A DNA stretch of 24,381 nucleotides from CAMCXT01 sp046302715 (GTDB taxonomy: Bacteria; Bacteroidota; Bacteroidia; M30B66), in assembly GCA_046302715.1 (NCBI GenBank), contig JBKCHQ010000062.1, positions 1 to 24,381 of the forward strand, written 5' to 3'. Under the pieces are notes generated by a model. It did no database searches, had not been told where the DNA came from, and worked only from the letters and a program-made list of their open reading frames with translations. A program made the translations under genes and the position numbers. Positions 7,928 through 16,154 of the stretch are shown here, piece by piece; within the stretch, counting starts at the first letter, position 1, and the number at the start of each line of letters is the position of its first letter.

Positions 7928-8666
7928 CCTTTAGCTGAGCCCACTTAACTATACCTGTTCGATGCAAAAAGTACCGCAATGAAACCCGCAGTACTCCCAT
8001 GCCATAAATCATGCTGCGTTTAAAATTAATAGACGATGCTTCTTCGAAATATTTGGTAGGACAGGTTACTTCTGCAATCTCATAGCCTGCTGCAAAAATC
8101 TGTGCCAGCATTTCATTGTCAAACACGAAATCGTCGGAGTTTGCTTCCAGATTTAATCTGCGAAGTACCTCTCCCGAAAATGCCCTGTAGCCGGTATGAT
8201 ACTCCGATAATTTTTGATTCATGAGTACATTTTGACTCAAAGTGAGCATTCGGTTAAACACATATTTATAATATGGCATGCCCCCTTTTAAGGCGCCTTT
8301 GCCCAATATGCGTGATCCCAATACTACCGGATACAATTCGTGCCCAATGATGGATACCATGGCATGGATTAAACGTGGCGTGTACTGATAATCGGGATGC
8401 AGCATCACTACAATATCTGCGTTTAATTCTAGAGCCTTTGCATAACATGTTTTTTGATTGCCCCCGTAGCCCTTGTTTTGTTCATGCCTGATAACGTGTT
8501 TAATACCTAATTTCGAAGCCAACTCAGAGGTGTTATCTTTACTAAAATCATCCACCAAAACCACTTCATCAACAATGTCGAAGGGTATCTCATTGAAGGT
8601 TTTTTCTAAGGTTTTACCTGCATTATAGGCAGGCATTACCACCACCACTTTTTTATTTTGAAACAT
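7917..8666 (-). CDS. GT2 glycosyltransferase, dolichol-phosphate mannosyltransferase (DPM) like
   Basis: This 249-residue GT-A fold enzyme likely transfers a nucleotide sugar to a lipid phosphate or similar acceptor. The protein begins MFQNKKVVVVMPAYNAGKTL, the standard GT2 first strand. It has VLVDDFSKD (36-44) for nucleotide binding, MLHPDYQY (88-95) at the metal/sugar site, SEYHTGYRAFS (154-164) and FVFDNEMLAQI (180-190). These segments are characteristic of soluble DPM-like enzymes; there is no C-terminal membrane domain. I chose the ATG at 8666. The frame is open up to a TTG at 8693, but the fold starts immediately after 8666 and a -7 element lies at 8672-8679, which would place the transcript start next to the ATG. 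Its 3' end overlaps the converging TSUP gene by 11 bp. Confidence 0.88.
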   Translation of the reverse strand: MFQNKKVVVVMPAYNAGKTLEKTFNEIPFDIVDEVVLVDDFSKDNTSELASKLGIKHVIRHEQNKGYGGNQKTCYAKALELNADIVVMLHPDYQYTPRLIHAMVSIIGHELYPVVLGSRILGKGALKGGMPYYKYVFNRMLTLSQNVLMNQKLSEYHTGYRAFSGEVLRRLNLEANSDDFVFDNEMLAQIFAAGYEIAEVTCPTKYFEEASSINFKRSMIYGMGVLRVSLRYFLHRTGIVKWAQLKARQ

Positions 8667-8671
8667 GTGGG

Positions 8672-8679
8672 CAAAGTTA
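8672..8679 (-). promoter_or_regulatory. -7 promoter element upstream of the GT2 gene
   Basis: On the minus strand this reads TAACTTTG, an exact TAnnTTTG match, ending 6 bp before the ATG at 8666. If used, the transcript would have a very short leader or none. It lies inside the frame extension from the TTG at 8693, which argues for the downstream start. Confidence 0.45.
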
Positions 8680-8795
8680 AACGATTCAAGCAAAAGCTTA
8701 ATCTGTTGATAGGCTGATACATCAATAAAAATAACAAAATATTGGTGGCACCTTTCGCTCTATTTTGTATTATAGCAACCTAATTAAGTAAAGAA

Positions 8796-9179
8796 ATGAG
8801 CGATTACCATAAAATTGAGCTCGAATATATTCTGCGATGTTCGCCATCAGTGCTTTATCCATTTTTGATAGAGCCTAGTGGCTTATCAGAGTGGTTCTGC
8901 GATAATGTTAATACCAGAGGTGGTTTTCACACTTTTATTTGGAATAAAGATTCAGAACAGCAAGCTAAGGTCACCGGTTCTAAAGAAAATGTCTATGTTC
9001 GCTATCGCTGGATTGATAATCCCGATAACACTTATTTTGAGTTGCGCATTCAGGTGGACGATATTACCGGCGAAACGGCTCTTATGATTACCGATTTTGC
9101 CGAAGATGGCGATCAGGACGAAACACGCTTATCCTGGGATAATGCCATTCAAAAATTACATAGAGTTATCGGGGCGTAG
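8796..9179 (+). CDS. START-like (SRPBCC superfamily) small protein
   Basis: This 127-residue soluble protein has no signal peptide. The start SDYHKIELEYILRCSPSVLY (2-21) followed by a short helix and SEWFCDNV (31-38) is the AHSA1/START-like pattern, in which a curved sheet and a long C-terminal helix (about 112-125) enclose a hydrophobic pocket. The family is found widely in Bacteroidota, typically beside LptF/G permease genes as here (24 bp gap); its ligand is not known to me. An imperfect -7 element (TATTTTG, 8761-8767) lies 28 bp upstream. It is probably the first gene of the run that ends at 15180. A role linked to lipid or lipopolysaccharide handling is inference from position only. Confidence 0.8.
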   Translation: MSDYHKIELEYILRCSPSVLYPFLIEPSGLSEWFCDNVNTRGGFHTFIWNKDSEQQAKVTGSKENVYVRYRWIDNPDNTYFELRIQVDDITGETALMITDFAEDGDQDETRLSWDNAIQKLHRVIGA

Positions 9180-9203
9180 CCGCAAAATTCCGCATTTGGG
9201 AGA

Positions 9204-10829
9204 TTGAAAAAGATAGATTCTTTTGTTTTAAAGTCCTATTTAGGTCCGTTTGTTCTAACATTCTTCATTGCAGTATTTATTCTGCTGATGCAGTTTGTTT
9301 GGAAGTATGTGGATGACCTAGTGGGTAAAGGCCTGGAATGGGTCATTATTCTAAAATTGTTAGGACTTGTTGCTTTGACAACTATATCTCTGGCCTTGCC
9401 TTTGGCAATTTTGTTTTCATCGTTAATGGCGTTCGGTAATTTGGGCGAGTTTATGGAGCTTACCGCTATGAAGGCGTCCGGCATTTCGTTGCAGCGTGCT
9501 ATGCGACCAGTGTTTTTCTTTTGTATGCTCATGGCCTGTTTCGCATTTTATTTTTCAAACAATATATTGCCGGTGGCTAACCTCAAAATGAAAACTCTGT
9601 TGAGCGATATCACTCAAAAGCGACCCGAACTCAATATCAAACCCGGCATATTTAATAACGATATTGATAATTACGTAATCCGCATCGGTAAAAAGAGTGA
9701 TGACGGTAAAATCCTCGAGGACATCATGATTTACGACCACAGCCGAACGGGTAAAAATCAGCGGCTGGTGGTAGCCTCTAAAGGAGTGATGAGTCAAACG
9801 CCCGATAAACGTTTTCTCGAACTCAAATTAACCGATGGTTACTCCTACACCGAAGCAGAAAAGGGACGCAAAAACAGCCGATTTAGATATCCGTTTATCA
9901 GAGAACATTTTAAGGAGGATTTGATACGCTTTGATCTTACTATTTTTGAATTGAATAAGTCTGATGAGCGTCTTTTTAAAAAGAATTATCAGATGCTCAA
10001 CCTCTCACAGCTCGAAGCCGAAACCGATACCTTGGTAACCGAATTGGCGCGCGACCGATCTATGATGCCTGAGTTACTCTTTAGAGGACCATTTTTCGAA
10101 GCGGGAAAAGCATATTCTACCCATTACATCCACCAAGCTAAGAAGATTTATTCGAATCCTAACAAAGTAAAGGGCGATTCAAATATACTGGCCGATACCG
10201 CGGCTAACTCACTTGAGCGTAGAATTATAAGCATGAAGGGCTTAGGCGGAAAGATCGACTCATTAGATACTGTTTTGATTAATCCAGTTATTCCCGAGGT
10301 ATTAAATACATCGGGTGGCGGGCCGATGCCTTTGAAAAATAAAACGGAGGTGCTAAAAAATTTTTCAGCAGCCCAACATCATCAGATTTTTGAGAAAGCC
10401 GCATCGCTATTAAGAAGTTCAAAAAGTTCGCTCGATTTTTCTATTCAGTCATTCGACATGGAGGAAGAACGAATCTTTAAACATCAAATAGAATGGCATC
10501 GTAAATTTACATTATCATTTGCTTGTATAGTTTTGTTTTTGATTGGTGCGCCCTTGGGAGCCATTGTTAAAAAAGGTGGGCTCGGCATGCCGGTGGTCTT
10601 TTCGCTAATTTTCTTCGTGGCATATCACATGATTTCAATTACCGGCGAAAAGCTGTCCCGTGAGGCTGTTGCCACTCCATTCCAGGGCATGTGGCTTTCG
10701 TCGGCAATACTTTTACCCATTGGGCTTTTTTTAAGTTATAAAGCCACGCGAGATTCGGCTTTGTTCGATGCCGATGCTTATAAAAAGCTATTTCGGAAAG
10801 TATTTCGATCGCGTGCCTCGCAAAAATGA
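9204..10829 (+). CDS. LptF/LptG family (YjgP/YjgQ) lipopolysaccharide export permease
   Basis: This 541-residue inner-membrane protein belongs to the family that, with LptB, extracts lipopolysaccharide and passes it to LptC. It begins MKKIDSFVLKSYLGPF, the family's canonical N-terminus. Membrane segments lie near 14-34, 45-73, 102-120, 436-456, 461-480 and 496-512. The periplasmic jellyroll occupies about 125-260. A further 165-residue stretch (260-425) makes it longer than enterobacterial LptF/G (about 360 residues); long versions are usual in Bacteroidota. The start codon is TTG at 9204: no ATG or GTG gives the conserved N-terminus. GGGAGA abuts the start. It overlaps the next gene by 4 bp (ATGA). 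Whether it serves as LptF, LptG or both cannot be decided here. Confidence 0.92.
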   Translation: MKKIDSFVLKSYLGPFVLTFFIAVFILLMQFVWKYVDDLVGKGLEWVIILKLLGLVALTTISLALPLAILFSSLMAFGNLGEFMELTAMKASGISLQRAMRPVFFFCMLMACFAFYFSNNILPVANLKMKTLLSDITQKRPELNIKPGIFNNDIDNYVIRIGKKSDDGKILEDIMIYDHSRTGKNQRLVVASKGVMSQTPDKRFLELKLTDGYSYTEAEKGRKNSRFRYPFIREHFKEDLIRFDLTIFELNKSDERLFKKNYQMLNLSQLEAETDTLVTELARDRSMMPELLFRGPFFEAGKAYSTHYIHQAKKIYSNPNKVKGDSNILADTAANSLERRIISMKGLGGKIDSLDTVLINPVIPEVLNTSGGGPMPLKNKTEVLKNFSAAQHHQIFEKAASLLRSSKSSLDFSIQSFDMEEERIFKHQIEWHRKFTLSFACIVLFLIGAPLGAIVKKGGLGMPVVFSLIFFVAYHMISITGEKLSREAVATPFQGMWLSSAILLPIGLFLSYKATRDSALFDADAYKKLFRKVFRSRASQK

Positions 10830-12025
10830 GTCATAAAATTTTGCAAATAAGTCAGAAAAGCGTTTTCCCCCCTTTCGATGGCGGAAAGGTAGCGATCAAT
10901 GCAATGGCCGATGGGCTCGCTAATGCAGGATGCACGCTGCATCGTTTCATTCTGGATACTCCCGCGCATCCCTTAAATCAAAAGCATATAGCAGAATCAG
11001 AATACGTCTGTTTTACCGCCCAACTTGATACTCAAGTGCGCCCTATGGCGGCTCTTAAAAATCTACTGCTTGAAAGCGAATCGTATCAGCTATCGCGTTT
11101 TAGTGATGATTCTATCGCTCAACAGATTTTACAACTTATTGAGCGGGAGCAGTACACCTGCATTATTGCAGAAAGTGTTTTTTCGCTGAAACTTATCGAA
11201 CCTATATTATCCGCGATATCCTGCCCCATAATCTTAAGGGCACACAATGTAGAACACCTTATTTGGGAGGGAGTTGCTAAGCAAAATTCCAATTTTTTAA
11301 AGCGTTTTTATTTAGGAATAATGACCCGTCGCTTGCGTAACGATGAACTGCGCCTTTGGGCTAAATCGAACGGAATTTTAGCCATTAGCATCACAGATGA
11401 AAACGTAATGCGTAAAAGCGGAATTACTGTCCCGATACAGTCGGTTGCTGTGGCAACGAAAATCGTTCATGCTTCTGCAATTAATGACATCCCAAAGCTC
11501 CATAATTTGTTTCATTTGGGCGCGATGGATTGGTTGCCCAACAGCGAGGGAGTACGAAAATTTATAACCCAATATTGGCCTGCGATACGTAACACATTTC
11601 CAAAAATACAGTTGCACCTGGCCGGTAAATCCATGCCGGACGATTTTATTACAGATACTGAAAACCGTATTTATATAGATGGCCCAGTTGATAATGCCTA
11701 TGAATACATGCATGCTAACGGCATTATGTTGGTGCCGGTTTGGAGTGGTAGCGGCATAAGAATTAAAATTATTGAGGGACTTAGCCTCGGTAAGATTATA
11801 ATAACTACAAGTGTTGGTGCTGCAGGAATTGATGTTCAACACGGCAGAGAACTGTTTATTTGCGATACTATTGATGAATTTATAGCCTCCATTCGCTTGT
11901 TGCATAGTGAGCCTCAAAAAGCCGCTGAAATTTCAAAAAATGCCCTTACCTTTGCGCAACAAAACTATAAAGCCGAAACGCTGGCAAAAAGTGTTGTAGA
12001 GTTTATAGCTTCTGTGAAAAAATAG
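10826..12025 (+). CDS. GT-B fold glycosyltransferase (group 1)
   Basis: This 399-residue enzyme is predicted to act at the cytoplasmic face. The N-terminal half carries KSVFPPFDGGKVAINAM (11-27), an acceptor-side glycine loop, and RAHNVEHLIWEG (138-149), a segment common in this group. The donor half shows HLGAMDWLPNSEGV (230-243) and LAGKSMP (265-271), then VPVWSGSGIRIKIIEGLSLG (303-322), which corresponds to the glycine-Lys-Glu nucleotide-sugar site. It starts by ATGA overlap with the LptF/G gene and ends one base into the next glycosyltransferase, so expression is closely coupled. The two enzymes share domain pattern but are clearly diverged. The sugar and acceptor are unknown. Confidence 0.88.
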   Translation: MSHKILQISQKSVFPPFDGGKVAINAMADGLANAGCTLHRFILDTPAHPLNQKHIAESEYVCFTAQLDTQVRPMAALKNLLLESESYQLSRFSDDSIAQQILQLIEREQYTCIIAESVFSLKLIEPILSAISCPIILRAHNVEHLIWEGVAKQNSNFLKRFYLGIMTRRLRNDELRLWAKSNGILAISITDENVMRKSGITVPIQSVAVATKIVHASAINDIPKLHNLFHLGAMDWLPNSEGVRKFITQYWPAIRNTFPKIQLHLAGKSMPDDFITDTENRIYIDGPVDNAYEYMHANGIMLVPVWSGSGIRIKIIEGLSLGKIIITTSVGAAGIDVQHGRELFICDTIDEFIASIRLLHSEPQKAAEISKNALTFAQQNYKAETLAKSVVEFIASVKK

Positions 12026-13230
12026 TGAGAATACTTTTTGCACTTCCTCGTTTTCCATTGCCGGCCGATAAGGGCGACAAATTAAGGGCATGGAACCAGA
12101 TTGTAGGTCTGGCAAAAGAGCATAAAGTCTATGTTTATGCCCAAACCGATGAGCCTATTGATGCAGACCAGTTGAGCATACTTCAATCGGTAGTGGAGGA
12201 TGTTTGTATCGTGCGTATCTCTAGGCCTTTGGCACTTTTGAGGCTTGCAAAAGCGTTTTTCGGAAAGACACCCTTTCAGGTAGCGTATTTCAGTGCAAAA
12301 AAATCTATACATCGCTTTGCCGAGTATGCGCATGAGGTGCAGCCCGACCTTGTGTGGTGCCAATTAGCGCGTATGGCCTTGCATGCAGAAGGAATTGATT
12401 ACCAAAAGCGTGTATTGGATTATCAGGATGCTTTTTCGAAGGGACTGGAACGAAGAATAGCCTCAGAGTCATTTCTAAAACGCATACTTGTGCGTATGGA
12501 GTTTAAACGTATGCAGGCATTTGAACGACAGGTGTTCGAAAAGTTTTCGATAAAATATATCATCTCAGAACAGGATGCTGCATATATCCAACATCCACGT
12601 CGCTCTGAACTTAAAATTCTGCCTAACGGGGTTGATATTGAGCGCTATAAACCCGAGCCTGGTGCACGCTCTATCGATTTACTTTTCACGGGCAATATGC
12701 GTTATGAGCCCAATGTAAACTGTGTGCAATATCTGGTACGTGAGGTTTTGCCCTTGTTGAACGATGAATTTCCGCACATTCAGCTAGTGGCAGCTGGTAA
12801 AAACCCTGCTCCTGAATTGTATAAACTTAAATCGGCACAGTTAAAACTTACCGGCTGGATTCCCGATTTGCGTAAATATTACAGCCGTGCCCGCTTATTT
12901 GTAGCACCTATGCAAATTGGTATTGGAATGCAAAATAAAATTCTAGAGGCCATGGCCATGGGATTGCCCGTTATTACCAGTTCATTGGCCAATAATGCCA
13001 TAGGTGGAGTGCATGGGAAAGATATCTGGGTAGCCGATACTCCCGAAAAAGTTGCCGAAGGCATCAGTTATTTGCTTAACAATACCGATTTAGCCATTCG
13101 TATTGGGCAAAATGCCCGCGATCTGATGGTGGAAAAATTCAGTTGGCAGCATCAAAACCAACTATTAATGAATGATTTGTCTGGGTATCAGATTCAGATG
13201 AATGCAACAATTACAAACACTAAAGCATGA
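12025..13230 (+). CDS. GT-B fold glycosyltransferase, resembles exosortase-associated (Stp1-like) type
   Basis: This 401-residue protein starts with GTG at 12025, sharing a base with the upstream stop (TAGTG); the next in-frame ATG is far downstream, so GTG is the only sensible start. The N-terminus RILFALPRFPLPADKGDKLR (2-21) matches the 'PxPxxKGDKxR' opening of glycosyltransferases first described near exosortase loci (TIGR03087-like), though nothing here indicates an exosortase. The donor half has LLFTGNMRYEPNVN (219-232), LVAAGKNPAP (254-263), LTGWIPD (275-281) and MQNKILEAMAMGLPVITSS (302-320), including the E-x-x-x-x-G-x-P signature. Its last bases overlap ribBA by ATGA. Substrate unknown. 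Confidence 0.87.
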   Translation: MRILFALPRFPLPADKGDKLRAWNQIVGLAKEHKVYVYAQTDEPIDADQLSILQSVVEDVCIVRISRPLALLRLAKAFFGKTPFQVAYFSAKKSIHRFAEYAHEVQPDLVWCQLARMALHAEGIDYQKRVLDYQDAFSKGLERRIASESFLKRILVRMEFKRMQAFERQVFEKFSIKYIISEQDAAYIQHPRRSELKILPNGVDIERYKPEPGARSIDLLFTGNMRYEPNVNCVQYLVREVLPLLNDEFPHIQLVAAGKNPAPELYKLKSAQLKLTGWIPDLRKYYSRARLFVAPMQIGIGMQNKILEAMAMGLPVITSSLANNAIGGVHGKDIWVADTPEKVAEGISYLLNNTDLAIRIGQNARDLMVEKFSWQHQNQLLMNDLSGYQIQMNATITNTKA

Positions 13231-14429
13231 GCTTTAAGCTTAACCGTATCGAAGAAGCATTAGAGGCCCTTAAATTGGGTAAGGCTGTTATTGTGGTGGA
13301 CGACGAAAACCGCGAGAATGAGGGCGATTTTATCTGTGCAGCTCGGCATGCCACGCCCGAAATGGTCAATTTCATGAGCAAACAGGGTCGCGGCCTCATT
13401 TGCGTGGCATTAACTGAAGAACGTTGCGCCGAACTTGATTTACACATGATGGTAAATCAGAACACTTCATCGCACGAAACGGCGTTTACCGTTTCTATTG
13501 ATTTGTTGGGGCGGGGATGTACCTCAGGCATTTCGGCTCAGGACCGCTCAAAAACCATACAGGCATTGGTAGATCCTACCATTAAGCCTGCTGATTTTGC
13601 CCGTCCAGGTCATATTTTTCCGCTTAAATCAAAAAGCGGTGGCGTGTTGCGCCGTGCAGGACATACCGAGGCAGCCGTAGATTTGGCGCGACTTGCCGGT
13701 TGCGAGCCCGTTGGGGTTCTGGTAGAAATTATGAACGAGGATGGCAGTATGGCACGATTGCCCGAACTTTATGAGTACGCCCAGCGCGAAGGCTTTGTGC
13801 TCATCTCTATCGAAGATTTGATTAAATACCGACTCGAAAACGACAGCCTTATCCAACGAGAGGTTGAGGTAGATTTGCCTACCGAATTTGGCAATTTTGA
13901 GTTAGTGGCATATACGCAAACCAATACGTCACAATACCATCTCGTATTGCGCAAAGGTACGTGGCAGCCCGACGAACCTGTTTTGGTGCGTGTGCATTCG
14001 AGCTGTTTAACGGGCGATATTTTTGGCTCGTGCCGCTGCGAATGTGGTCCCCAATTACATAAAGCCATGCAGCAAATCGAGGCTGAAGGCAAAGGAATGA
14101 TTGTTTACATGAATCAGGAAGGCCGCGGCATTGGATTGCTCAACAAACTAAAGGCATATCGGCTGCAGGAAGAAGGGCTCGATACTGTTGAAGCCAATTT
14201 AAAGCTGGGCTTTCGCATGGATGAACGCGATTATGGAATTGGCGCCCAAATTATTCGTGACCAAGGAGTTAAAAAGTTAAAACTCTTAACAAATAACCCA
14301 ACAAAACGTGCAGGATTGGTGGGATACGGACTCGAAATTGTCGAAAATGTACCTTTAGTAATCCCTCCCAATCCGCATAACGCCAAGTATCTACAGACAA
14401 AGCGCGATAAAATGGGGCACTCCTTTTAA
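13227..14429 (+). CDS. ribBA: Bifunctional 3,4-dihydroxy-2-butanone-4-phosphate synthase / GTP cyclohydrolase II
   Basis: This cytosolic 400-residue protein makes both riboflavin precursors: the four-carbon unit from ribulose 5-phosphate and the pyrimidine from GTP. Residues 1-205 are the RibB domain with DDENRENEGDF (25-35) for metal and substrate binding, and GHTEAAVDLARLAG (145-158) with catalytic His146. Residues 206-400 are the RibA domain with RVHSSCLTGDIFGSCRCECG (255-274). Cys260, Cys271 and Cys273 match the zinc ligands by spacing, and Cys269 is additional. NQEGRGIGL (296-304) and LLTNNPTKRAGL (353-364) complete the site. Both domains look intact. It lies in a tight run after the LptF/G and glycosyltransferase genes. 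No FMN riboswitch is visible; the gene begins inside its upstream neighbour. Confidence 0.96.
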   Translation: MSFKLNRIEEALEALKLGKAVIVVDDENRENEGDFICAARHATPEMVNFMSKQGRGLICVALTEERCAELDLHMMVNQNTSSHETAFTVSIDLLGRGCTSGISAQDRSKTIQALVDPTIKPADFARPGHIFPLKSKSGGVLRRAGHTEAAVDLARLAGCEPVGVLVEIMNEDGSMARLPELYEYAQREGFVLISIEDLIKYRLENDSLIQREVEVDLPTEFGNFELVAYTQTNTSQYHLVLRKGTWQPDEPVLVRVHSSCLTGDIFGSCRCECGPQLHKAMQQIEAEGKGMIVYMNQEGRGIGLLNKLKAYRLQEEGLDTVEANLKLGFRMDERDYGIGAQIIRDQGVKKLKLLTNNPTKRAGLVGYGLEIVENVPLVIPPNPHNAKYLQTKRDKMGHSF

Positions 14430-14442
14430 CGATTTTTGAAAC

Positions 14443-15180
14443 ATGGAGCCCACAGCGCTCATTCTTTTTTTGGTTCTGGCACTTGTTGCAGAAATTTTGG
14501 GGACAGTGGGGGGCTTTGGTTCGTCTTTGTTTTTTGTGCCGGTTGCCGGTTTGTTTTTCGAATTTCATATAGCCCTAGCCATTACGGGCTTATTCCATAT
14601 TACGAGTAACATCAGTAAAGTCATTCTATTTCACAAGGGTATTGTATGGCGAAGCGTACTGTTTCTTGGGATAGCTTCTGTAGTATCAGTTTTGCTTGGA
14701 GCCTGGTTAAGTACAGCGTTTGATGGTAAATTTCTTAAACTGTTATTAGGTGTATTTTTAATTGCACTTAGTACCTTGTTTTTGCTTAAAAATAACATCT
14801 CCTTAAAACCTACAAAAGGAAGCTTAGTCTTTGGAGGCCTTACATCGGGTTTTGCTGCAGGACTTTTGGGAACAGGTGGCGCTATCAGAGGTCTTGCCCT
14901 GGCATCATTTGGTTTGGGTAAAGATGCTTTTGTGGCCACCTCGGCACTTATTGATTTGGGCGTAGATTTAAGCAGAACCGGCATTTATTTTTTCGAAGGG
15001 TATTTCGATTCGGTTTCGATGCCTCTGCTATTATGGCTTGTATTGGTAAGCGCATTGGGCAGTTTTTTGGGAAAATTAATTCTGGATAAAATATCCGAAC
15101 AGCAGTTTCGCAGGGTGGTGCTTTGGTTGATTCTTGGCGTGGGTATTTTTACTTTGGCATCCTTCTTTATGGGGCATTAA
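14443..15180 (+). CDS. TSUP (TauE/SafE) family permease, copy 2
   Basis: This 245-residue membrane protein has about seven or eight hydrophobic segments. The first-half motif is GGFGSSLFFVP (23-33) and the second-half motif SGFAAGLLGTGGAIRG (135-150), followed by LGKDAFVATSALIDLGVDLS (158-177). The pattern GL-x-G-x-x-GA-x-R...AF-x-AT...D..R...Y is shared with the TSUP protein at 7151, as is the early N-x-x-K-x-IL-x-x-K segment (56-65 here), so the two belong to one subfamily. It starts 13 bp after ribBA and probably ends the transcription unit. The transported compound is unknown; a link to riboflavin is not implied by the sequence. Confidence 0.85.
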   Translation: MEPTALILFLVLALVAEILGTVGGFGSSLFFVPVAGLFFEFHIALAITGLFHITSNISKVILFHKGIVWRSVLFLGIASVVSVLLGAWLSTAFDGKFLKLLLGVFLIALSTLFLLKNNISLKPTKGSLVFGGLTSGFAAGLLGTGGAIRGLALASFGLGKDAFVATSALIDLGVDLSRTGIYFFEGYFDSVSMPLLLWLVLVSALGSFLGKLILDKISEQQFRRVVLWLILGVGIFTLASFFMGH

Positions 15181-15223
15181 AGTTACTGCTTCACTTAGGG
15201 TTATTAACATTTTAAAGACTTAC

Positions 15224-15248
15224 CAACGTTCTTTTGTTGATGTTTTTT
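15224..15248 (+). terminator. Weak hairpin plus T-tract after the ribBA-TSUP run
   Basis: CAACG (15224-15228) can pair with TGTTG (15235-15239), including one G-T pair, around a six-base loop, and a run of six T (15243-15248) follows. It lies 44 bp after the TSUP stop and before the parA promoter. The stem is short, so this is a tentative terminator. Confidence 0.3.
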
Positions 15249-15273
15249 AAGAATTTACGCCAAACGACTTACG

Positions 15274-15281
15274 TATATTTG
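15274..15281 (+). promoter_or_regulatory. -7 promoter element of the parA operon
   Basis: TATATTTG is an exact TAnnTTTG match, 41 bp before the parA ATG, giving an expected leader of about 35 bases. No TTTG lies at the standard -33 distance. A purine-rich AAGGA (15303-15307) in the leader is rather far from the start codon. Confidence 0.55.
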
Positions 15282-15322
15282 TGCGGAATAGATAGAAATT
15301 CTAAGGAAAACGCACAAACACC

Positions 15323-16144
15323 ATGAGTAAAATAATAGCTGTTGCAAACCAAAAAGGCGGTGTAGGTAAAACCACTACTGCCATTAATCTGGCTTCTAGT
15401 TTAGCCGTATTGGAGCACAAAACACTTTTAATTGATGCCGATCCTCAGGCCAATGCCACCTCAGGTGTTGGGCTCGAGCCGCGTAATATACGTTCCAGCA
15501 TTTACGAATGCATCATCAACGAAATGGAGCCTAAGGACATCATCCTTAACACATCTACGCCCAATTTGGATATTATCCCCGCTCATATCGACCTTGTTGG
15601 GGCCGAAATTGAGATGATCAATCTCCCCAACCGCGAAATGATGATGCGCAATGCTATTGCCAAGGTAAAAGATCAGTACGAATTTATTGTTATTGACTGT
15701 TCTCCTTCCTTGGGTTTGATTACCGTAAACTCGCTTACCGCCGCACATTCGGTAATCATCCCAGTGCAGTGCGAGTATTTTGCCTTAGAAGGTTTGGGTA
15801 AATTGCTCAATACCATCAAAATTGTACAAACTCGCCTTAATCCCGATCTCGAAATAGAAGGCATTCTACTTACCATGTACGATAGTCGGCTACGCCTCGC
15901 TAATCAGGTAGTTGAAGAGGTTAAAACACATTTTCAGCAGATGGTTTTTGACACCATCATTCAAAGAAACACTCGCTTGGCTGAAGCCCCGAGCTTCGGA
16001 CATTCGGTAATAATGCACGATGCAAGTTCGAGTGGAGCCACCAATTATCTCAATTTAGCACGCGAAATTCTCCAGAAAAATGAGCTTACACGAATTCCGC
16101 TCACCGAGAAAATAGTGGACGACATTAACAGTGCATTTAATTAA
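15323..16144 (+). CDS. parA: ParA/Soj chromosome-partitioning ATPase
   Basis: This 273-residue deviant-Walker ATPase works with ParB bound at parS to segregate the chromosome. The N-terminus IIAVANQKGGVGKTTTAINL (4-23) holds the signature lysine (Lys11) and the P-loop. DADPQ (38-42) is switch I, DCSPSLGL (125-132) is switch II, and PVQCEYFALEGL (147-158) is typical. There is no N-terminal DNA-binding extension, so it is the short chromosomal type, not a plasmid type. It leads a tight five-gene run (gaps of 10, -1, 1 and 2 bp) with its own -7 element. Confidence 0.95.
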   Translation: MSKIIAVANQKGGVGKTTTAINLASSLAVLEHKTLLIDADPQANATSGVGLEPRNIRSSIYECIINEMEPKDIILNTSTPNLDIIPAHIDLVGAEIEMINLPNREMMMRNAIAKVKDQYEFIVIDCSPSLGLITVNSLTAAHSVIIPVQCEYFALEGLGKLLNTIKIVQTRLNPDLEIEGILLTMYDSRLRLANQVVEEVKTHFQQMVFDTIIQRNTRLAEAPSFGHSVIMHDASSSGATNYLNLAREILQKNELTRIPLTEKIVDDINSAFN

Positions 16145-16154
16145 TGGTTGATTT

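Noticed and set aside
11378..11917. Long minus-strand open frame (179 codons) inside a glycosyltransferase gene
   Set aside because: The plus-strand frame has clear GT-B motifs throughout; the antisense product shows no recognisable domain.
13100..13230. FMN riboswitch controlling ribBA
   Set aside because: ribBA begins inside the preceding coding region, leaving no leader, and no conserved FMN aptamer pattern is visible.
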